From the NCBI GenBank assembly GCA_003599255.1, contig QZJF01000011.1, positions 1-45,842 on the forward strand: DNA of 45,842 nt. Reading direction: 5' to 3'. Under the pieces are notes generated by a model, which was not told the origin of the DNA, did no database searches, and saw nothing but the letters and a program-made list of their open reading frames with translations. This DNA is from a candidate division WWE3 bacterium. GTDB lineage: Bacteria; Patescibacteriota; WWE3; UBA101185; UBA10185. A program made the translations under genes and the position numbers. Shown here piece after piece: positions 1 to 9,047 of this stretch; position 1 is the stretch's first letter, and every line of letters begins with the position of its first letter.

Positions 1-56
1 TTCAAGTTTATCTCTTCGGCTTTTTTTCCTGTTTTGTCTAATAACGTTGCTTTCAT
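1..56 (-). CDS. rplD: Ribosomal protein L4, N-terminal fragment (cut by window edge)
   Basis: The minus strand encodes ATG at 54-56 followed by 18 codons reading MKATLLDKTGKKAEEINL, which resembles the beta-strand start of L4 proteins (a short hydrophobic stretch followed by a TGK turn). It begins three bases after the rplC stop, as expected for the order rpsJ-rplC-rplD. The rest of the gene lies outside the window. L4 is a large-subunit protein lining the exit tunnel and, in some bacteria, an operon regulator; neither role can be tested from 18 residues. Confidence 0.75.
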   Translation of the reverse strand, partial: MKATLLDKTGKKAEEINL

Positions 57-58
57 AT

Positions 59-487
59 TTATAAAACTTTAATCTTCAAACTGGAGTTTCTGGCTCCCGG
101 AACAGGTCCGGAAACAAGTACTTCTTTCTTTTCAGGATAGACTTTAACAATTTTTAAACCTTTAATTGTAACCTGTTTATTACCATGTCTGCCTGCCATT
201 TTTTTACCTTTCATGACTCTTGACGGTGTCTGGCTTCCTATTGACCCGGCAGATCTTGGCTTGTTTGATTGGCCTCTTGTAGCCATTTCACCCTTAAAAT
301 TCCACTTTTTCATAACACCGGTAAATCCTTTTCCCTTTGAAAAACCGGTGATCTCAATATCTTTGTTTTCGAGTTCCTGCGTAACATCAGCATTACAAGT
401 GACGATGGTTACGGGCACAAGCACGCCTGTCTCCAAAAATATCTGGGACATATTTAATTTTTTTCCTTTAATTATTTGTTTCTCCAT
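59..487 (-). CDS. rplC: Ribosomal protein L3, internally shortened
   Basis: L3 binds the start of 23S rRNA assembly and sends a loop to the peptidyl-transferase centre. The protein keeps the N-terminal GKKLNMSQIF motif, the SKGKGFTGVMKKWNF segment, the GSIGSQTPSRVMKGKKMAG loop and the C-terminal SGPVPGARNS motif. It is only about 142 residues against about 205-210 in Escherichia coli: between the first strand (PVTIVTCNADVTQ) and the SKGKGF segment roughly 60 residues are missing, with no frameshift in view. I start at ATG 485-487 because it places GKK at the usual distance; an in-frame ATG at 508 adds seven residues. Neither start has a clear Shine-Dalgarno site. It follows rpsJ after a structured 165-base gap and is followed at once by rplD. 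Confidence 0.9.
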   Translation of the reverse strand: MEKQIIKGKKLNMSQIFLETGVLVPVTIVTCNADVTQELENKDIEITGFSKGKGFTGVMKKWNFKGEMATRGQSNKPRSAGSIGSQTPSRVMKGKKMAGRHGNKQVTIKGLKIVKVYPEKKEVLVSGPVPGARNSSLKIKVL

Positions 488-533
488 ATCAAAAAAATTG
501 ACGTCCATAGGACGCCCGCTGAAAACTTCCTAT

Positions 534-640
534 GCTAAAAATTTAAAACTTATGTTTTAGCCTCTTTTTTTAACATCAAGTAAAATACTCAGCCAATACG
601 CGGCACCCGATATATATACCTACGTTGCAGAAGTGCCACG
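534..640 (-). promoter_or_regulatory. Structured gap between rpsJ and rplC
   Basis: In an otherwise tightly packed array this gap holds two inverted repeats. The first pairs 599-606 (CGCGGCAC) with 633-640 (GTGCCACG) around a 26-base loop. The second pairs 534-540 (GCTAAAA) with 555-561 (TTTTAGC). No good -35/-10 pair was found on the minus strand. It could be an mRNA-processing or autoregulatory site, or simply a remnant. Function unknown. Confidence 0.35.
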
Positions 641-652
641 CAGGTTAATTTA

Positions 653-973
653 TCACATCTTGATCGAAATACCAACACCGGCGGGCAAGCTAAGTCTGGA
701 CAGATTTTCTACTGTTGAACTTGTAGGGTTCATCACATCAATCACCCTCTTATGTGTGCGTAGTTCAAACTGCTCCCTGGATCTCTTGTCAATATGGGGC
801 CCTCTAATAACAGTGAATTTCTCAATTCTTGTTGGAAGCGGTATAGGACCCACAACCTGAGCACCTGTTCTAATTGCAGTATCAACAATCTTAGAACAGC
901 TGAGATCTATGATCCTACTGTCATAAGATTTTAACTTTATTCTAATTTTTGATTCTTTCTGACCTTTTGCCAT
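653..973 (-). CDS. rpsJ: Ribosomal protein S10
   Basis: S10 is a small-subunit head protein, and in other bacteria also a partner of NusB in antitermination. The 106-residue product has normal length and the family signatures [34 protein letters not shown] and [16 protein letters not shown]. It starts at ATG 971-973 (MAKGQKESK). It ends in TGA, immediately followed by TAA. The gene lies between tuf, from which it is separated by an intrinsic terminator or attenuator hairpin, and rplC. This is the standard str-to-S10 junction. Confidence 0.97.
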   Translation of the reverse strand: MAKGQKESKIRIKLKSYDSRIIDLSCSKIVDTAIRTGAQVVGPIPLPTRIEKFTVIRGPHIDKRSREQFELRTHKRVIDVMNPTSSTVENLSRLSLPAGVGISIKM

Positions 974-986
974 ATTTTAACCCTAC

Positions 987-1015
987 AAAAAGCATCCCCG
1001 CAGTTGTCTGCGGGG
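987..1015 (-). terminator. Intrinsic terminator or attenuator between tuf and rpsJ
   Basis: On the minus strand a perfect 8-bp GC-rich stem (CCCCGCAG at 1015-1008 with CTGCGGGG at 1003-996) closes an ACAA tetraloop and is followed, after four bases, by five Ts (991-987). It sits between the tuf stop and the rpsJ start, so it would end or attenuate transcription within the array. The short gap before the T tract makes it weaker than a textbook terminator. Confidence 0.7.
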
Positions 1016-1030
1016 CTGAATGTCTAACTA

Positions 1031-2212
1031 TTACGCATTTATCTTTGTAATGACTCCTGCTCCAACTGTATGTCCACCCTCTCTTATAGCAAAGCGTAAG
1101 CCTTCTTCAAGAGCAACCGGAGTAATCAACTTAACTTTAAGATTAACATCGTCCCCGGGCATTACCATTTCTACACCATCGGGCAATGTGATTTCACCGG
1201 TAACATCAGTGGTTCTTAGATAGAACTGAGGTCTGTAACCGCTAAAGAATGCCTTGTGTCTTCCGCCTTCCTCTTTGGAAAGTACATAGACTTGAGCGTC
1301 AAAATCGGTATGAGGTTTCACTGTTCCGGGTTTAGCCAAAACTTGTCCTCTTTCAACTCCTGTTCTTTCTATACCTCTCAAAAGTATACCTACATTGTCG
1401 CCGGCTTGACCTTCCTGCATAGATTTCTTGAACATTTCAACACCGGTAACAACCGATTTGATAGTATCTTTGATACCGACGATCTCGACCTCGTCGTTAA
1501 CCTTTACTATACCTCTGTCGATTCTACCTGTAACAACTGTTCCTCTTCCTGAAATCGAGAATACATCCTCAATTGGCATAAGGAACGGCTTTTCCAGATC
1601 TCTGACCGGAGTAGGAATGTAGGTGTCAACAGCGTCCATTAGCTTCATAATGCTCTCAACAGCATCAGTATCTCCCTCAGCAGCTTTGAGTGCTGAACCT
1701 CTGATTACAGGCACTTCGTCGCCGGGGAATTGATACTTTGTCAGGAGCTCCCTAACTTCCATCTCGACCAAATCAAGAATCTCAGGATCCTGGACCATGT
1801 CGCATTTATTCATAAAGACGACAATAGCAGGTACGTTAACTTGTTTGGCCAGTAGAATATGCTCCCTGGTCTGGGGCATCGGACCATCCGGGGCCGAAAC
1901 AACCAAGATTGCACCGTCCATCTGAGCGGCACCGGTTATCATGTTTTTAATGTAGTCCGCATGTCCCGGGGCGTCAATATGGGCATAATGCCTCTTTTCT
2001 GTTTCATACTCCACGTGAGTAATGTTAATTGTTATACCTCTTTCTCTCTCTTCCGGAGCCTTGTCTATGTTTTCAAAAGCGTAAAACTGAGACAGGCCTT
2101 TTTGAGATAACACCTTGGTAATGGCAGAGGTCAATGTTGTTTTTCCGTGGTCAACATGGCCGATAGTACCAATATTAAGGTGCTCTTTATTTCTTACAAA
2201 TTCAGCTGCCAT
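1031..2212 (-). CDS. tuf: Elongation factor Tu
   Basis: EF-Tu is the GTPase that delivers aminoacyl-tRNA to the ribosomal A site. The 393-residue protein has normal length. GTP-binding motifs are in order: P-loop GHVDHGKT near residues 18-25, [12 protein letters not shown] (switch I threonine), [12 protein letters not shown] (G3) and NKCD (G4). Domains 2 and 3 follow ([29 protein letters not shown]). The start is ATG 2210-2212 with an AAAGG element a few bases upstream. It lies downstream of fusA after a 121-base gap and upstream of rpsJ beyond a terminator hairpin. Only one tuf copy is in the window. Confidence 0.98.
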   Translation of the reverse strand: MAAEFVRNKEHLNIGTIGHVDHGKTTLTSAITKVLSQKGLSQFYAFENIDKAPEERERGITINITHVEYETEKRHYAHIDAPGHADYIKNMITGAAQMDGAILVVSAPDGPMPQTREHILLAKQVNVPAIVVFMNKCDMVQDPEILDLVEMEVRELLTKYQFPGDEVPVIRGSALKAAEGDTDAVESIMKLMDAVDTYIPTPVRDLEKPFLMPIEDVFSISGRGTVVTGRIDRGIVKVNDEVEIVGIKDTIKSVVTGVEMFKKSMQEGQAGDNVGILLRGIERTGVERGQVLAKPGTVKPHTDFDAQVYVLSKEEGGRHKAFFSGYRPQFYLRTTDVTGEITLPDGVEMVMPGDDVNLKVKLITPVALEEGLRFAIREGGHTVGAGVITKINA

Positions 2213-2310
2213 AATTAGCCTTTCTTAGATAAATTAATACTTCAAATATCTAATTGATTTAGCAAAAGATAGTTAAGCAAATTAACGGGCAAAAATCAAG
2301 ACCTTTGTTC

Positions 2311-2337
2311 AAAAGATAGCTCAAAATAACAAGCTAT
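2311..2337 (-). terminator. Weak hairpin at the end of fusA
   Basis: On the minus strand ATAGCT (2337-2332), which includes the fusA TAG stop, can pair with AGCTAT (2321-2316) around a 10-base loop, followed by C and four Ts (2314-2311). The stem is short and A+T-rich, so this is at best a partial terminator or an mRNA 3'-end stabiliser between fusA and tuf. Confidence 0.3.
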
Positions 2338-4415
2338 TTTGCCATTGAACTCTTAATCTGCTCAGCTATATTCGCAGGTACTTCTTCATAGTGACTTGGT
2401 TCCATTGTAAACGTAGCTCTCCCTTGTGTCATCCCCCTTAATTCAGTTGCATAGCCAAACATCTCAGCCAAGGGTACTTTTGCGCTTATTACTCTTGAAT
2501 TACCTCTGTTCTCAGTTTGCTCGATTTTGCCCCTCTTACTGGATAAATTACCTATTACGTCGCCCATAAACTCATCAGGGGCTACAACTTCTACGTTCAT
2601 AATAGGTTCAAGCAGAAAAGAATCCGAACTTCTTTGTGCCTGACGCATGGCATCAATAGCAGCCATTTTAAATGCCATTTCAGACGAATCAACTTCATGA
2701 TATGACCCATCAAAAAGAGTTACCGAAAAATCCACCAAAGGGTAACCTGCCAAAATTCCTGATTCACAGGCTTCCCTGATACCTTTTTCGACTGCAGGAA
2801 CATACTCTCTGGGAATAGATCCTCCGACTATTTTGTCTATAAATTCAACACCCTTGCCACGTTCAAGCGGTTCCACTTTAATAACTACATGTCCGTACTG
2901 GCCTCTACCACCAGATTGCCTTATATATTTACCCTCAACAGATACCGGATTTCTCATCGTTTCACGGTATGCTACTTGAGGCTTGCCGGTGTTAACTTCA
3001 ACGTTAAATTCGCGTTTCATTCTGTCAACAATAATCTCAAGGTGCAGTTCACCCATCCCATATAGGACTGTCTGAGCCGTTTCCTCGTCAGTTTTAATTC
3101 TCAAGGTAGGATCTTCCTCTAAAAACTTTTTAATTGATTCTGACATCTTGTCCCTATCACCTTTAGTTTTAGGTTCAAGAACAATGCCGATGACCGGCTC
3201 GGCAAAGTTTATTGACTCCAAAATTATTTCATTTCCCTCACCGCAAATAGTATCTCCGGTACGCGCTTCAAGTCCTACAGCTGCAGCAATTTCACCTGCC
3301 TTAATTTCTTTTACTTCTTCTCTTCTATTTGCATGCATCAATAGTATTCTTCCGATTCGTTCTTTAGACCCTTTAGTGGAATTTAGGACATATGAGCCTG
3401 ATGCCAGTTTTCCTGAATAAACTCTTATGTAAGTAAGTCTTCCGACATATGGATCGGTCTGTATCTTGAATGCTAATGCACAAAAAGGTCCTTCTCCATC
3501 GGCTTTAAGAACTATTTCACTTCCATCTGTTTTATGTCCAGTTACGTCAGGCACATCCTTAGGAGATGGCAAATAGTCAATAACACCATTCAACAAAAGT
3601 TGGACACCCTTATTCCCAAGTGCGGTACCGCAATATACTGGGAAAAGTTTCGCAGATATAGTGAGTTTGCGAATACCTGATTTTATTTCCTCTACAGTCA
3701 GCTCCTCGCCCGCCAGGAATTTCTCAATTAAAGAATCATCTGCTTCTGCTACTTTTTCAACCAGCTTAGATCTGTACTCCTTAACTTTTCCCGTCATATC
3801 CGAGGGGATCTCAGTTTCGACAACATTTTCTCCGTGTTCGCCTTCAAACTTGTAAGCTTTCAATTCAATTAAATCTATGACTGAATTAAAGTCGTTTTCT
3901 ATACCTACCGGCAGTTGAAGAGCCACTGCTTTATTTGTCAATCTTTCATTTATTGAATCGAGAGACATATAGAAGTCACCGCCCACCTTATCCAGTTTAT
4001 TTGCAAAGAAAAGGAGAGGTACATGATACTTTTCAGCTTGTCTGAAAACAGTCTCGGACTGAGGTTCAACACCTTGGGATGAATCAAGAAGAATTATACC
4101 CGCATCTAAAACCCTTAAGGATCTTTCAACTTCAGCCGTAAAATCTACGTGTCCCGGGGTATCAATGATGTTTATTCTATGGTTAAGCCAAAAACAAGTA
4201 GTGGCCGCTGATGTAATGGTAATTCCTCTTTCCCTCTCTTGGGCCATCCAGTCCATTTGGGCTTCACCTTCGTGCACTTCTCCTATCTTATGAGATTTAC
4301 CTGTATAAAAAAGAACTCGCTCAGTGGTAGTTGTTTTACCCGCATCAATATGAGCAATAATTCCAATATTGCGGATTTTTTCTAAAGGATATGTTTTATT
4401 TGTGTTTTCTGCCAT
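2334..4415 (-). CDS. fusA: Elongation factor G
   Basis: EF-G is the GTPase that drives translocation and, with RRF, ribosome recycling. The 693-residue protein has the family's usual length. Visible motifs are the P-loop [12 protein letters not shown] at residues 21-32, the switch region [20 protein letters not shown], and [10 protein letters not shown]. The C-terminal domains IV and V are present ([29 protein letters not shown]). The start is ATG 4413-4415. It follows rpsG by 52 bases and precedes tuf, the classical str operon order. Nothing is unusual in the conserved motifs. Confidence 0.98.
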   Translation of the reverse strand: MAENTNKTYPLEKIRNIGIIAHIDAGKTTTTERVLFYTGKSHKIGEVHEGEAQMDWMAQERERGITITSAATTCFWLNHRINIIDTPGHVDFTAEVERSLRVLDAGIILLDSSQGVEPQSETVFRQAEKYHVPLLFFANKLDKVGGDFYMSLDSINERLTNKAVALQLPVGIENDFNSVIDLIELKAYKFEGEHGENVVETEIPSDMTGKVKEYRSKLVEKVAEADDSLIEKFLAGEELTVEEIKSGIRKLTISAKLFPVYCGTALGNKGVQLLLNGVIDYLPSPKDVPDVTGHKTDGSEIVLKADGEGPFCALAFKIQTDPYVGRLTYIRVYSGKLASGSYVLNSTKGSKERIGRILLMHANRREEVKEIKAGEIAAAVGLEARTGDTICGEGNEIILESINFAEPVIGIVLEPKTKGDRDKMSESIKKFLEEDPTLRIKTDEETAQTVLYGMGELHLEIIVDRMKREFNVEVNTGKPQVAYRETMRNPVSVEGKYIRQSGGRGQYGHVVIKVEPLERGKGVEFIDKIVGGSIPREYVPAVEKGIREACESGILAGYPLVDFSVTLFDGSYHEVDSSEMAFKMAAIDAMRQAQRSSDSFLLEPIMNVEVVAPDEFMGDVIGNLSSKRGKIEQTENRGNSRVISAKVPLAEMFGYATELRGMTQGRATFTMEPSHYEEVPANIAEQIKSSMAK

Positions 4416-4467
4416 AAATGCAACCTTATAATTATTTTGCCAAAGGTATCAATAATTTTATAGGAAA

Positions 4468-4935
4468 TTAATACCTAGCGAAATGTGCAAAAGCTCTGTT
4501 AGCATCAGCCATCCTGTGAGTATCTTCTCTTTTCTTGATTGCATCACCTGTCCCCTGATATGCATTTTTTAACTCATCCGCTAGTCTGTCCTGCATAGGT
4601 CTCCCGCTTTTTCCCCTGGCAGCTTTTGCTATCCATCTGAGTGCTAATGCCTCCGACCTGTCATGTTTCAGAGGCATTGGTACCTGATAGGTCGCGCCGC
4701 CTACTCTTCTTGATCTTACTTCTTGTACAGGCATAACATTCTTTACAGCACCTTCAAACATCTTTATTGCTTCCTTTTTATCCTCTGCAAGTGAATCTAT
4801 AGCGTCATAAACAATTGTTCTGGCAATGGATTTCTTTCCGTGCATCATAAGAATATTTATCATTCTCTCAACAATTTTGGATTTATAAATTGGGTCAGGT
4901 TGTATTATTCTTTTTTTAGCTTTTTTCGATCTCAT
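4468..4935 (-). CDS. rpsG: Ribosomal protein S7
   Basis: S7 nucleates assembly of the 30S head and contacts E-site tRNA. The 155-residue product has normal length and shows PDPIYKSKIVERMINILMMH near the N-terminus, VRSRRVGGATYQVPMP in the centre and KKREDTHRMADANRAFAHFA at the C-terminus, all diagnostic. The start ATG lies two bases after the rpsL stop, so translation is probably coupled. It is part of the rpsL-rpsG-fusA-tuf block. Confidence 0.97.
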   Translation of the reverse strand: MRSKKAKKRIIQPDPIYKSKIVERMINILMMHGKKSIARTIVYDAIDSLAEDKKEAIKMFEGAVKNVMPVQEVRSRRVGGATYQVPMPLKHDRSEALALRWIAKAARGKSGRPMQDRLADELKNAYQGTGDAIKKREDTHRMADANRAFAHFARY

Positions 4936-4937
4936 AT

Positions 4938-5357
4938 TTACTTGCCTGCCTTCTGCTTTTTAGTGCCATAAATAGATCTGGAAGATTTCCTGTTCTGAAC
5001 CCCTGCGAGGTCATATATGCCTCTGACTATTGTAAATTTTATGCCGGGCAAATCCTTGACTCTTCCGCCTTTTACCATTACCACGGAGTGTTCCTGAAGA
5101 TTGTGCCCCTCACCAGGTATGTATGCAGTAACTTCGCGCTTATTAGAGAATCTTACACGAGCAACTTTTCTTAATGCCGAGTTTGGCTTTTTCGGGGTTT
5201 GAGTCTTTACTTGAAGGATAACGGCTCTCTTAAACGGACTTGGAAACTTTACAACTTTTCTTTTAACAGAGTTAAAGGACTCTTTTAAGCCCGGGGTCTT
5301 AATTTTCTGTTTTTTCGATTTTCTGCTTTTTCTTATCAACTGGTTTATTGTTGGCAT
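4938..5357 (-). CDS. rpsL: Ribosomal protein S12
   Basis: S12 sits at the decoding centre. I start at ATG 5355-5357, giving [12 protein letters not shown], the canonical N-terminus and 139 residues; a longer reading upstream would overlap the end of rpoC and has no family support. The decoding loop [17 protein letters not shown] and the second loop [12 protein letters not shown] are intact, with lysines at both sites whose substitution gives streptomycin resistance in E. coli. An N-terminal insertion of about 15 residues relative to the E. coli protein ([18 protein letters not shown]) is present. It begins four bases after the rpoC stop. Confidence 0.96.
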   Translation of the reverse strand: MPTINQLIRKSRKSKKQKIKTPGLKESFNSVKRKVVKFPSPFKRAVILQVKTQTPKKPNSALRKVARVRFSNKREVTAYIPGEGHNLQEHSVVMVKGGRVKDLPGIKFTIVRGIYDLAGVQNRKSSRSIYGTKKQKAGK

Positions 5358-5361
5358 TGTA

Positions 5362-8300
5362 TTATTCCAATCTGGCCCCTTCACCGGTCGGGATTTCCCT
5401 ACCAATGATGACATTTTCTTTTAGCCCTAACAAGTTATCAACTTTACCAGAGGCTGCGGCGTCGGTCAATACGTTGCTTGTTTGTATAAAGGATGCGGCC
5501 GCCAAAAAGCTATCAGTGTTAAGTGACGCCTTTGTGATTCCAAGCAATGTTAATTTAGCGGTAGCTGGAGTTCCACCTCCGGCTAATACTTCTTCATTTT
5601 CCTCTTCAAAAGCAGCTTTGGTAACAATTTCTCCCGCCATAAACTTAGTGTCGCCCTGGTCCTCTATCTTAACATGATTAAACATCTGCTTTACTATAAC
5701 TTCAATGTGTTTGTCGTTTAAGGCAACGCCCTGAGAAGCATATACTTTCTGAACTTCATCAATTATGTATTTCTTTGTTTCATCAACTCCTACCGTCCTG
5801 AGCAAATCAGTAAGATCGAGATGTCCTGCAGTAAGTCTGTCGCCTCTGGCTACAATCTGTTCATCCTCAACAACTATTTCGGCTACGGGATCAACATAAT
5901 ACTCTGCCACTTGAATCTCTTCTGTAGGATCAGCAGCTGTCACAAGAATCTTTCTCTCGTCACCGTTTTGTATAATTTTTACCGTTCCTGTTATTTCACT
6001 CATAGTTGACAAGAATTTAGGAGATCTGGCTTCAACTAATTCCTCGACTCTGGGCAAACCTTGAGTAATATCTTTTCCTGCAATACCACCTGTGTGGAAT
6101 GTTCTCATGGTCAACTGAGTTCCGGGCTCACCAATTGATTGAGCAGCAGCAACACCCACCGCGGTGCCAAGCCCTACAATCTTTCCGGTCATCAGATCAT
6201 TTCCGTAGCAGTAAGCACATATTCCTCTTCTTGTTTCACAATGCAAAGGGGATCTTACTATAATATAAGGGACTCCTGCTTTCTCAATTGATTCGATATC
6301 TGATCTCGACAGAATAGTATTTCTCTTAACCAGGACTTTCCTACCATCTTTTACGTCTTCGGCTAATATTCTTCCGATCATTCTTTCCGCAAAAGTTTGA
6401 AGCATAGTACCTTCCCCGACCTTTATACTTCGTCCTCTTTCGGTACCACAGTCAATATCCCTGACAAGAACATCCTGAACAACATCGACCAATCTTCTTG
6501 TCAAGTAGCCTGCATCCGCAGTCTTTAATCCTTTATCGACAAGACCTTTTCTTGCACCTCTTGCTCCTACAAAATACTCAAGAGCCGATAAACCGTATTT
6601 GTAATTTCCAAGAATAGGCATTTCAACCACTTTTCCTGTAGGATCAACGATAACACCCTTCATTCCTGAAATCTGCTTCACCTGATCCCTGGAGGCTCTC
6701 GTTGAACCTGACTTTACCAATACTTTAACAGGATTGTCAGCCTCAAGATTGTCCCAAACAGCGTTATCAAGTTCAGCAATAACGTTATTCCACGCATCTT
6801 CGGTAAGTCTCTGAGCCTCAGAGCGCGTGATCAATCCTCTTTTGTAATTTTTCTCTATTTCCGCTACTGATTCCTTTCCCTTGTTTATCAAACCTTCCCT
6901 TGCTTCAGGCACTTCAATATCAGATAAGGAAACCGATTGTCCCGCTAGGGTCCCATATTTAAGCCCCATGCCCTTAATATCGTCAATAAGGTTTACAACT
7001 ACACTGTTCGCTTCAGTATCAAACGCCTTTTCCAGCAATTTAACTACTTGTTTTTTATCCATAGTTTGATTCAAGTAGCCAAAAGTCTCAGGAATAATTT
7101 CATTGAAAAGAATTCTCCCGGGAGTCGTTTCGAGAATCTCAGAATTGTACTGAATCTTTATATTTTGTCTTAGATCTATTTCATTAGTTACATATAAGGC
7201 ATACAGCATCTCTGTCTTGGATGAGAAAATTCTTCCAAACGCCGGCAGTTTCTCATCTATTGATGTCATATAGTAAACTCCGAAAAGCATTATCTTTGTG
7301 GGAACTGAATAAGGAACACCATTTGACGGATTTAGTAAATTGTTAGTCGAAATAAGAATATTTCTTGCTTCTTCTTTAGCTTCTTGGGAAAGAGGAACGT
7401 GGACAGCCATTTGGTCACCGTCAAAGTCAGCATTAAATCCTGAACAAACACACAAGTGAAGTCTGATAGCATTACCTTCTATTAACTTGGGATAAAACGC
7501 CTGAATACCTAATCTCCAAAGCGTAGGTGCTCTGTTTAGTAATACGGGGTGGTCCTTAACAATCTCTTCCAGGATATCCCACACTTCATCGCTCCTCTGC
7601 TCAACAAAGTATTTTGCACTCTTAACGTTAGGAGCATACCCACGGGATAGAACCTCTCGTAAAACCATGGGCTTAAACAATTCCAATGCCATTTCCTTCG
7701 GTAAACCGCACTCGTTAAGTTTCAAATTTGGACCATTTATAATAACGCCTCTTCCTGAGTAATCTACTCTTTTGCCTAAAAGATTTAATCGAAAAATTCC
7801 CTGTTTTCCTTTGATCATATCCGCAAGTGATCTGAGTTCTTTCTTCCCTCTTGTCACTCTATTCTTTTGTCTCTGTTTTGATGAGTCAAAAAGAGCGTCA
7901 ACGGCTTCCTGGAGCATCCTTTTTTCGTTTCTCACAATTATCTCAGGTGCACCCAGATCTAAAAGTCTCTTTAATCGGTTATTTCTATTGATAAGTCTTC
8001 GATACAGCTCATTTAAATCAGAGCTGGCAAAACGACCTCCTTCAAGCTGTACCATAGGTCTTAGATCAGGCGGAATGACCGGAATAACATTAAGTATCAT
8101 CCTGTCAGGAGAAATAGAAGCTCGCCTGAACTGTTCAACTACTTTTAATCTCTTGGAAATTTTTGCGGCTTTCTGACCCTTTGAAGATTCAAGTTCGTCC
8201 CGCAATTGCTGTGAGAGGGCGTTTAAATTCATCTTTTTTAAAATGCCCTGCAAAGCTTCCGCACCTATTTCGAGCTCACAGAATTTCTCAAGATAAACAC

Positions 8301-9036
8301 TCAGGGAAACATACTCGGCGTCGGATATAACCGAATATAACTCCACGCTTTCAATCTTTTTCTGCATTAGCTTAAATACTTTTTCCTGATCTTCTATCTT
8401 TTTATCATAAGAATTTCTGAGGGCTTGAATTTTCTGGCGTACCTTAAGCACTTCTTCCTGAGCCTTTAATTCGTCTTTTTCTTTTGACAACTTAGAGATT
8501 TCTTTTTCAAAATCCTTCGCCTTTTCTTCGAACTCCTTGTTTAAAGAAACTCTTACCTTCTCGAGATCCTTTTCAATTTCAGAAATTGCTTCAGCCTTCT
8601 TCTTGTTGTCTATTTCGGTAATTATAAAAGACGCAAAATAAATTACTGACTCAACATTTCTTGGAGTTAAATCTAAGAGCAAAGCCATCTTCGAAGGAAT
8701 ACCTTTGAAAAACCAAATGTGAGCTATCGGAGATGCAAGTCCTATGTGGCCCATGCGCTCTCTCCTGACTCTGGAATGAGTCACCTCTACGCCGCACTTA
8801 TCACAAATAACTCCCTTATATCTTATTCCTCTGTACTTTCCACAATAACACTCAAAGTTTTTTACAGGGCCGAATATTCTCTCATCAAAAAGCCCTTCAC
8901 GTTCTGATTTAAATGTTCTGTAATTTATTGTTTCAGGTTTAGTAACCTCACCGAAAGACCAGGACAAAATCTCTTCGTTGGAGGCTAGATATATTTTTAT
9001 TGCGTCAAAATTTCTTAGTTGATTTAAATCTTTCAT
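5362..9036 (-). CDS. rpoC: RNA polymerase beta' subunit
   Basis: The catalytic subunit of RNA polymerase, 1224 residues. The N-terminal zinc site is complete (C63, C65, C78, C81), followed by a charged, probably coiled-coil segment at about residues 140-235, and the clamp and switch regions ([13 protein letters not shown]-like at about 420). The Mg-binding motif NADFDGDQM is at 535-543 with all three aspartates. The second zinc site ([18 protein letters not shown]) and the bridge/trigger helix region ([19 protein letters not shown]) are present. It starts 11 bases after rpoB and ends four bases before rpsL, so the beta subunits and the str ribosomal proteins probably share a transcript. Confidence 0.98.
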   Translation of the reverse strand: MKDLNQLRNFDAIKIYLASNEEILSWSFGEVTKPETINYRTFKSEREGLFDERIFGPVKNFECYCGKYRGIRYKGVICDKCGVEVTHSRVRRERMGHIGLASPIAHIWFFKGIPSKMALLLDLTPRNVESVIYFASFIITEIDNKKKAEAISEIEKDLEKVRVSLNKEFEEKAKDFEKEISKLSKEKDELKAQEEVLKVRQKIQALRNSYDKKIEDQEKVFKLMQKKIESVELYSVISDAEYVSLSVYLEKFCELEIGAEALQGILKKMNLNALSQQLRDELESSKGQKAAKISKRLKVVEQFRRASISPDRMILNVIPVIPPDLRPMVQLEGGRFASSDLNELYRRLINRNNRLKRLLDLGAPEIIVRNEKRMLQEAVDALFDSSKQRQKNRVTRGKKELRSLADMIKGKQGIFRLNLLGKRVDYSGRGVIINGPNLKLNECGLPKEMALELFKPMVLREVLSRGYAPNVKSAKYFVEQRSDEVWDILEEIVKDHPVLLNRAPTLWRLGIQAFYPKLIEGNAIRLHLCVCSGFNADFDGDQMAVHVPLSQEAKEEARNILISTNNLLNPSNGVPYSVPTKIMLFGVYYMTSIDEKLPAFGRIFSSKTEMLYALYVTNEIDLRQNIKIQYNSEILETTPGRILFNEIIPETFGYLNQTMDKKQVVKLLEKAFDTEANSVVVNLIDDIKGMGLKYGTLAGQSVSLSDIEVPEAREGLINKGKESVAEIEKNYKRGLITRSEAQRLTEDAWNNVIAELDNAVWDNLEADNPVKVLVKSGSTRASRDQVKQISGMKGVIVDPTGKVVEMPILGNYKYGLSALEYFVGARGARKGLVDKGLKTADAGYLTRRLVDVVQDVLVRDIDCGTERGRSIKVGEGTMLQTFAERMIGRILAEDVKDGRKVLVKRNTILSRSDIESIEKAGVPYIIVRSPLHCETRRGICAYCYGNDLMTGKIVGLGTAVGVAAAQSIGEPGTQLTMRTFHTGGIAGKDITQGLPRVEELVEARSPKFLSTMSEITGTVKIIQNGDERKILVTAADPTEEIQVAEYYVDPVAEIVVEDEQIVARGDRLTAGHLDLTDLLRTVGVDETKKYIIDEVQKVYASQGVALNDKHIEVIVKQMFNHVKIEDQGDTKFMAGEIVTKAAFEEENEEVLAGGGTPATAKLTLLGITKASLNTDSFLAAASFIQTSNVLTDAAASGKVDNLLGLKENVIIGREIPTGEGARLE

Positions 9037-9047
9037 TTTTGTTTGAA

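Noticed and set aside
7772-8176. 134-residue plus-strand ORF opposite rpoC
   Set aside because: It is antisense to strongly conserved rpoC codons and has no independent support.
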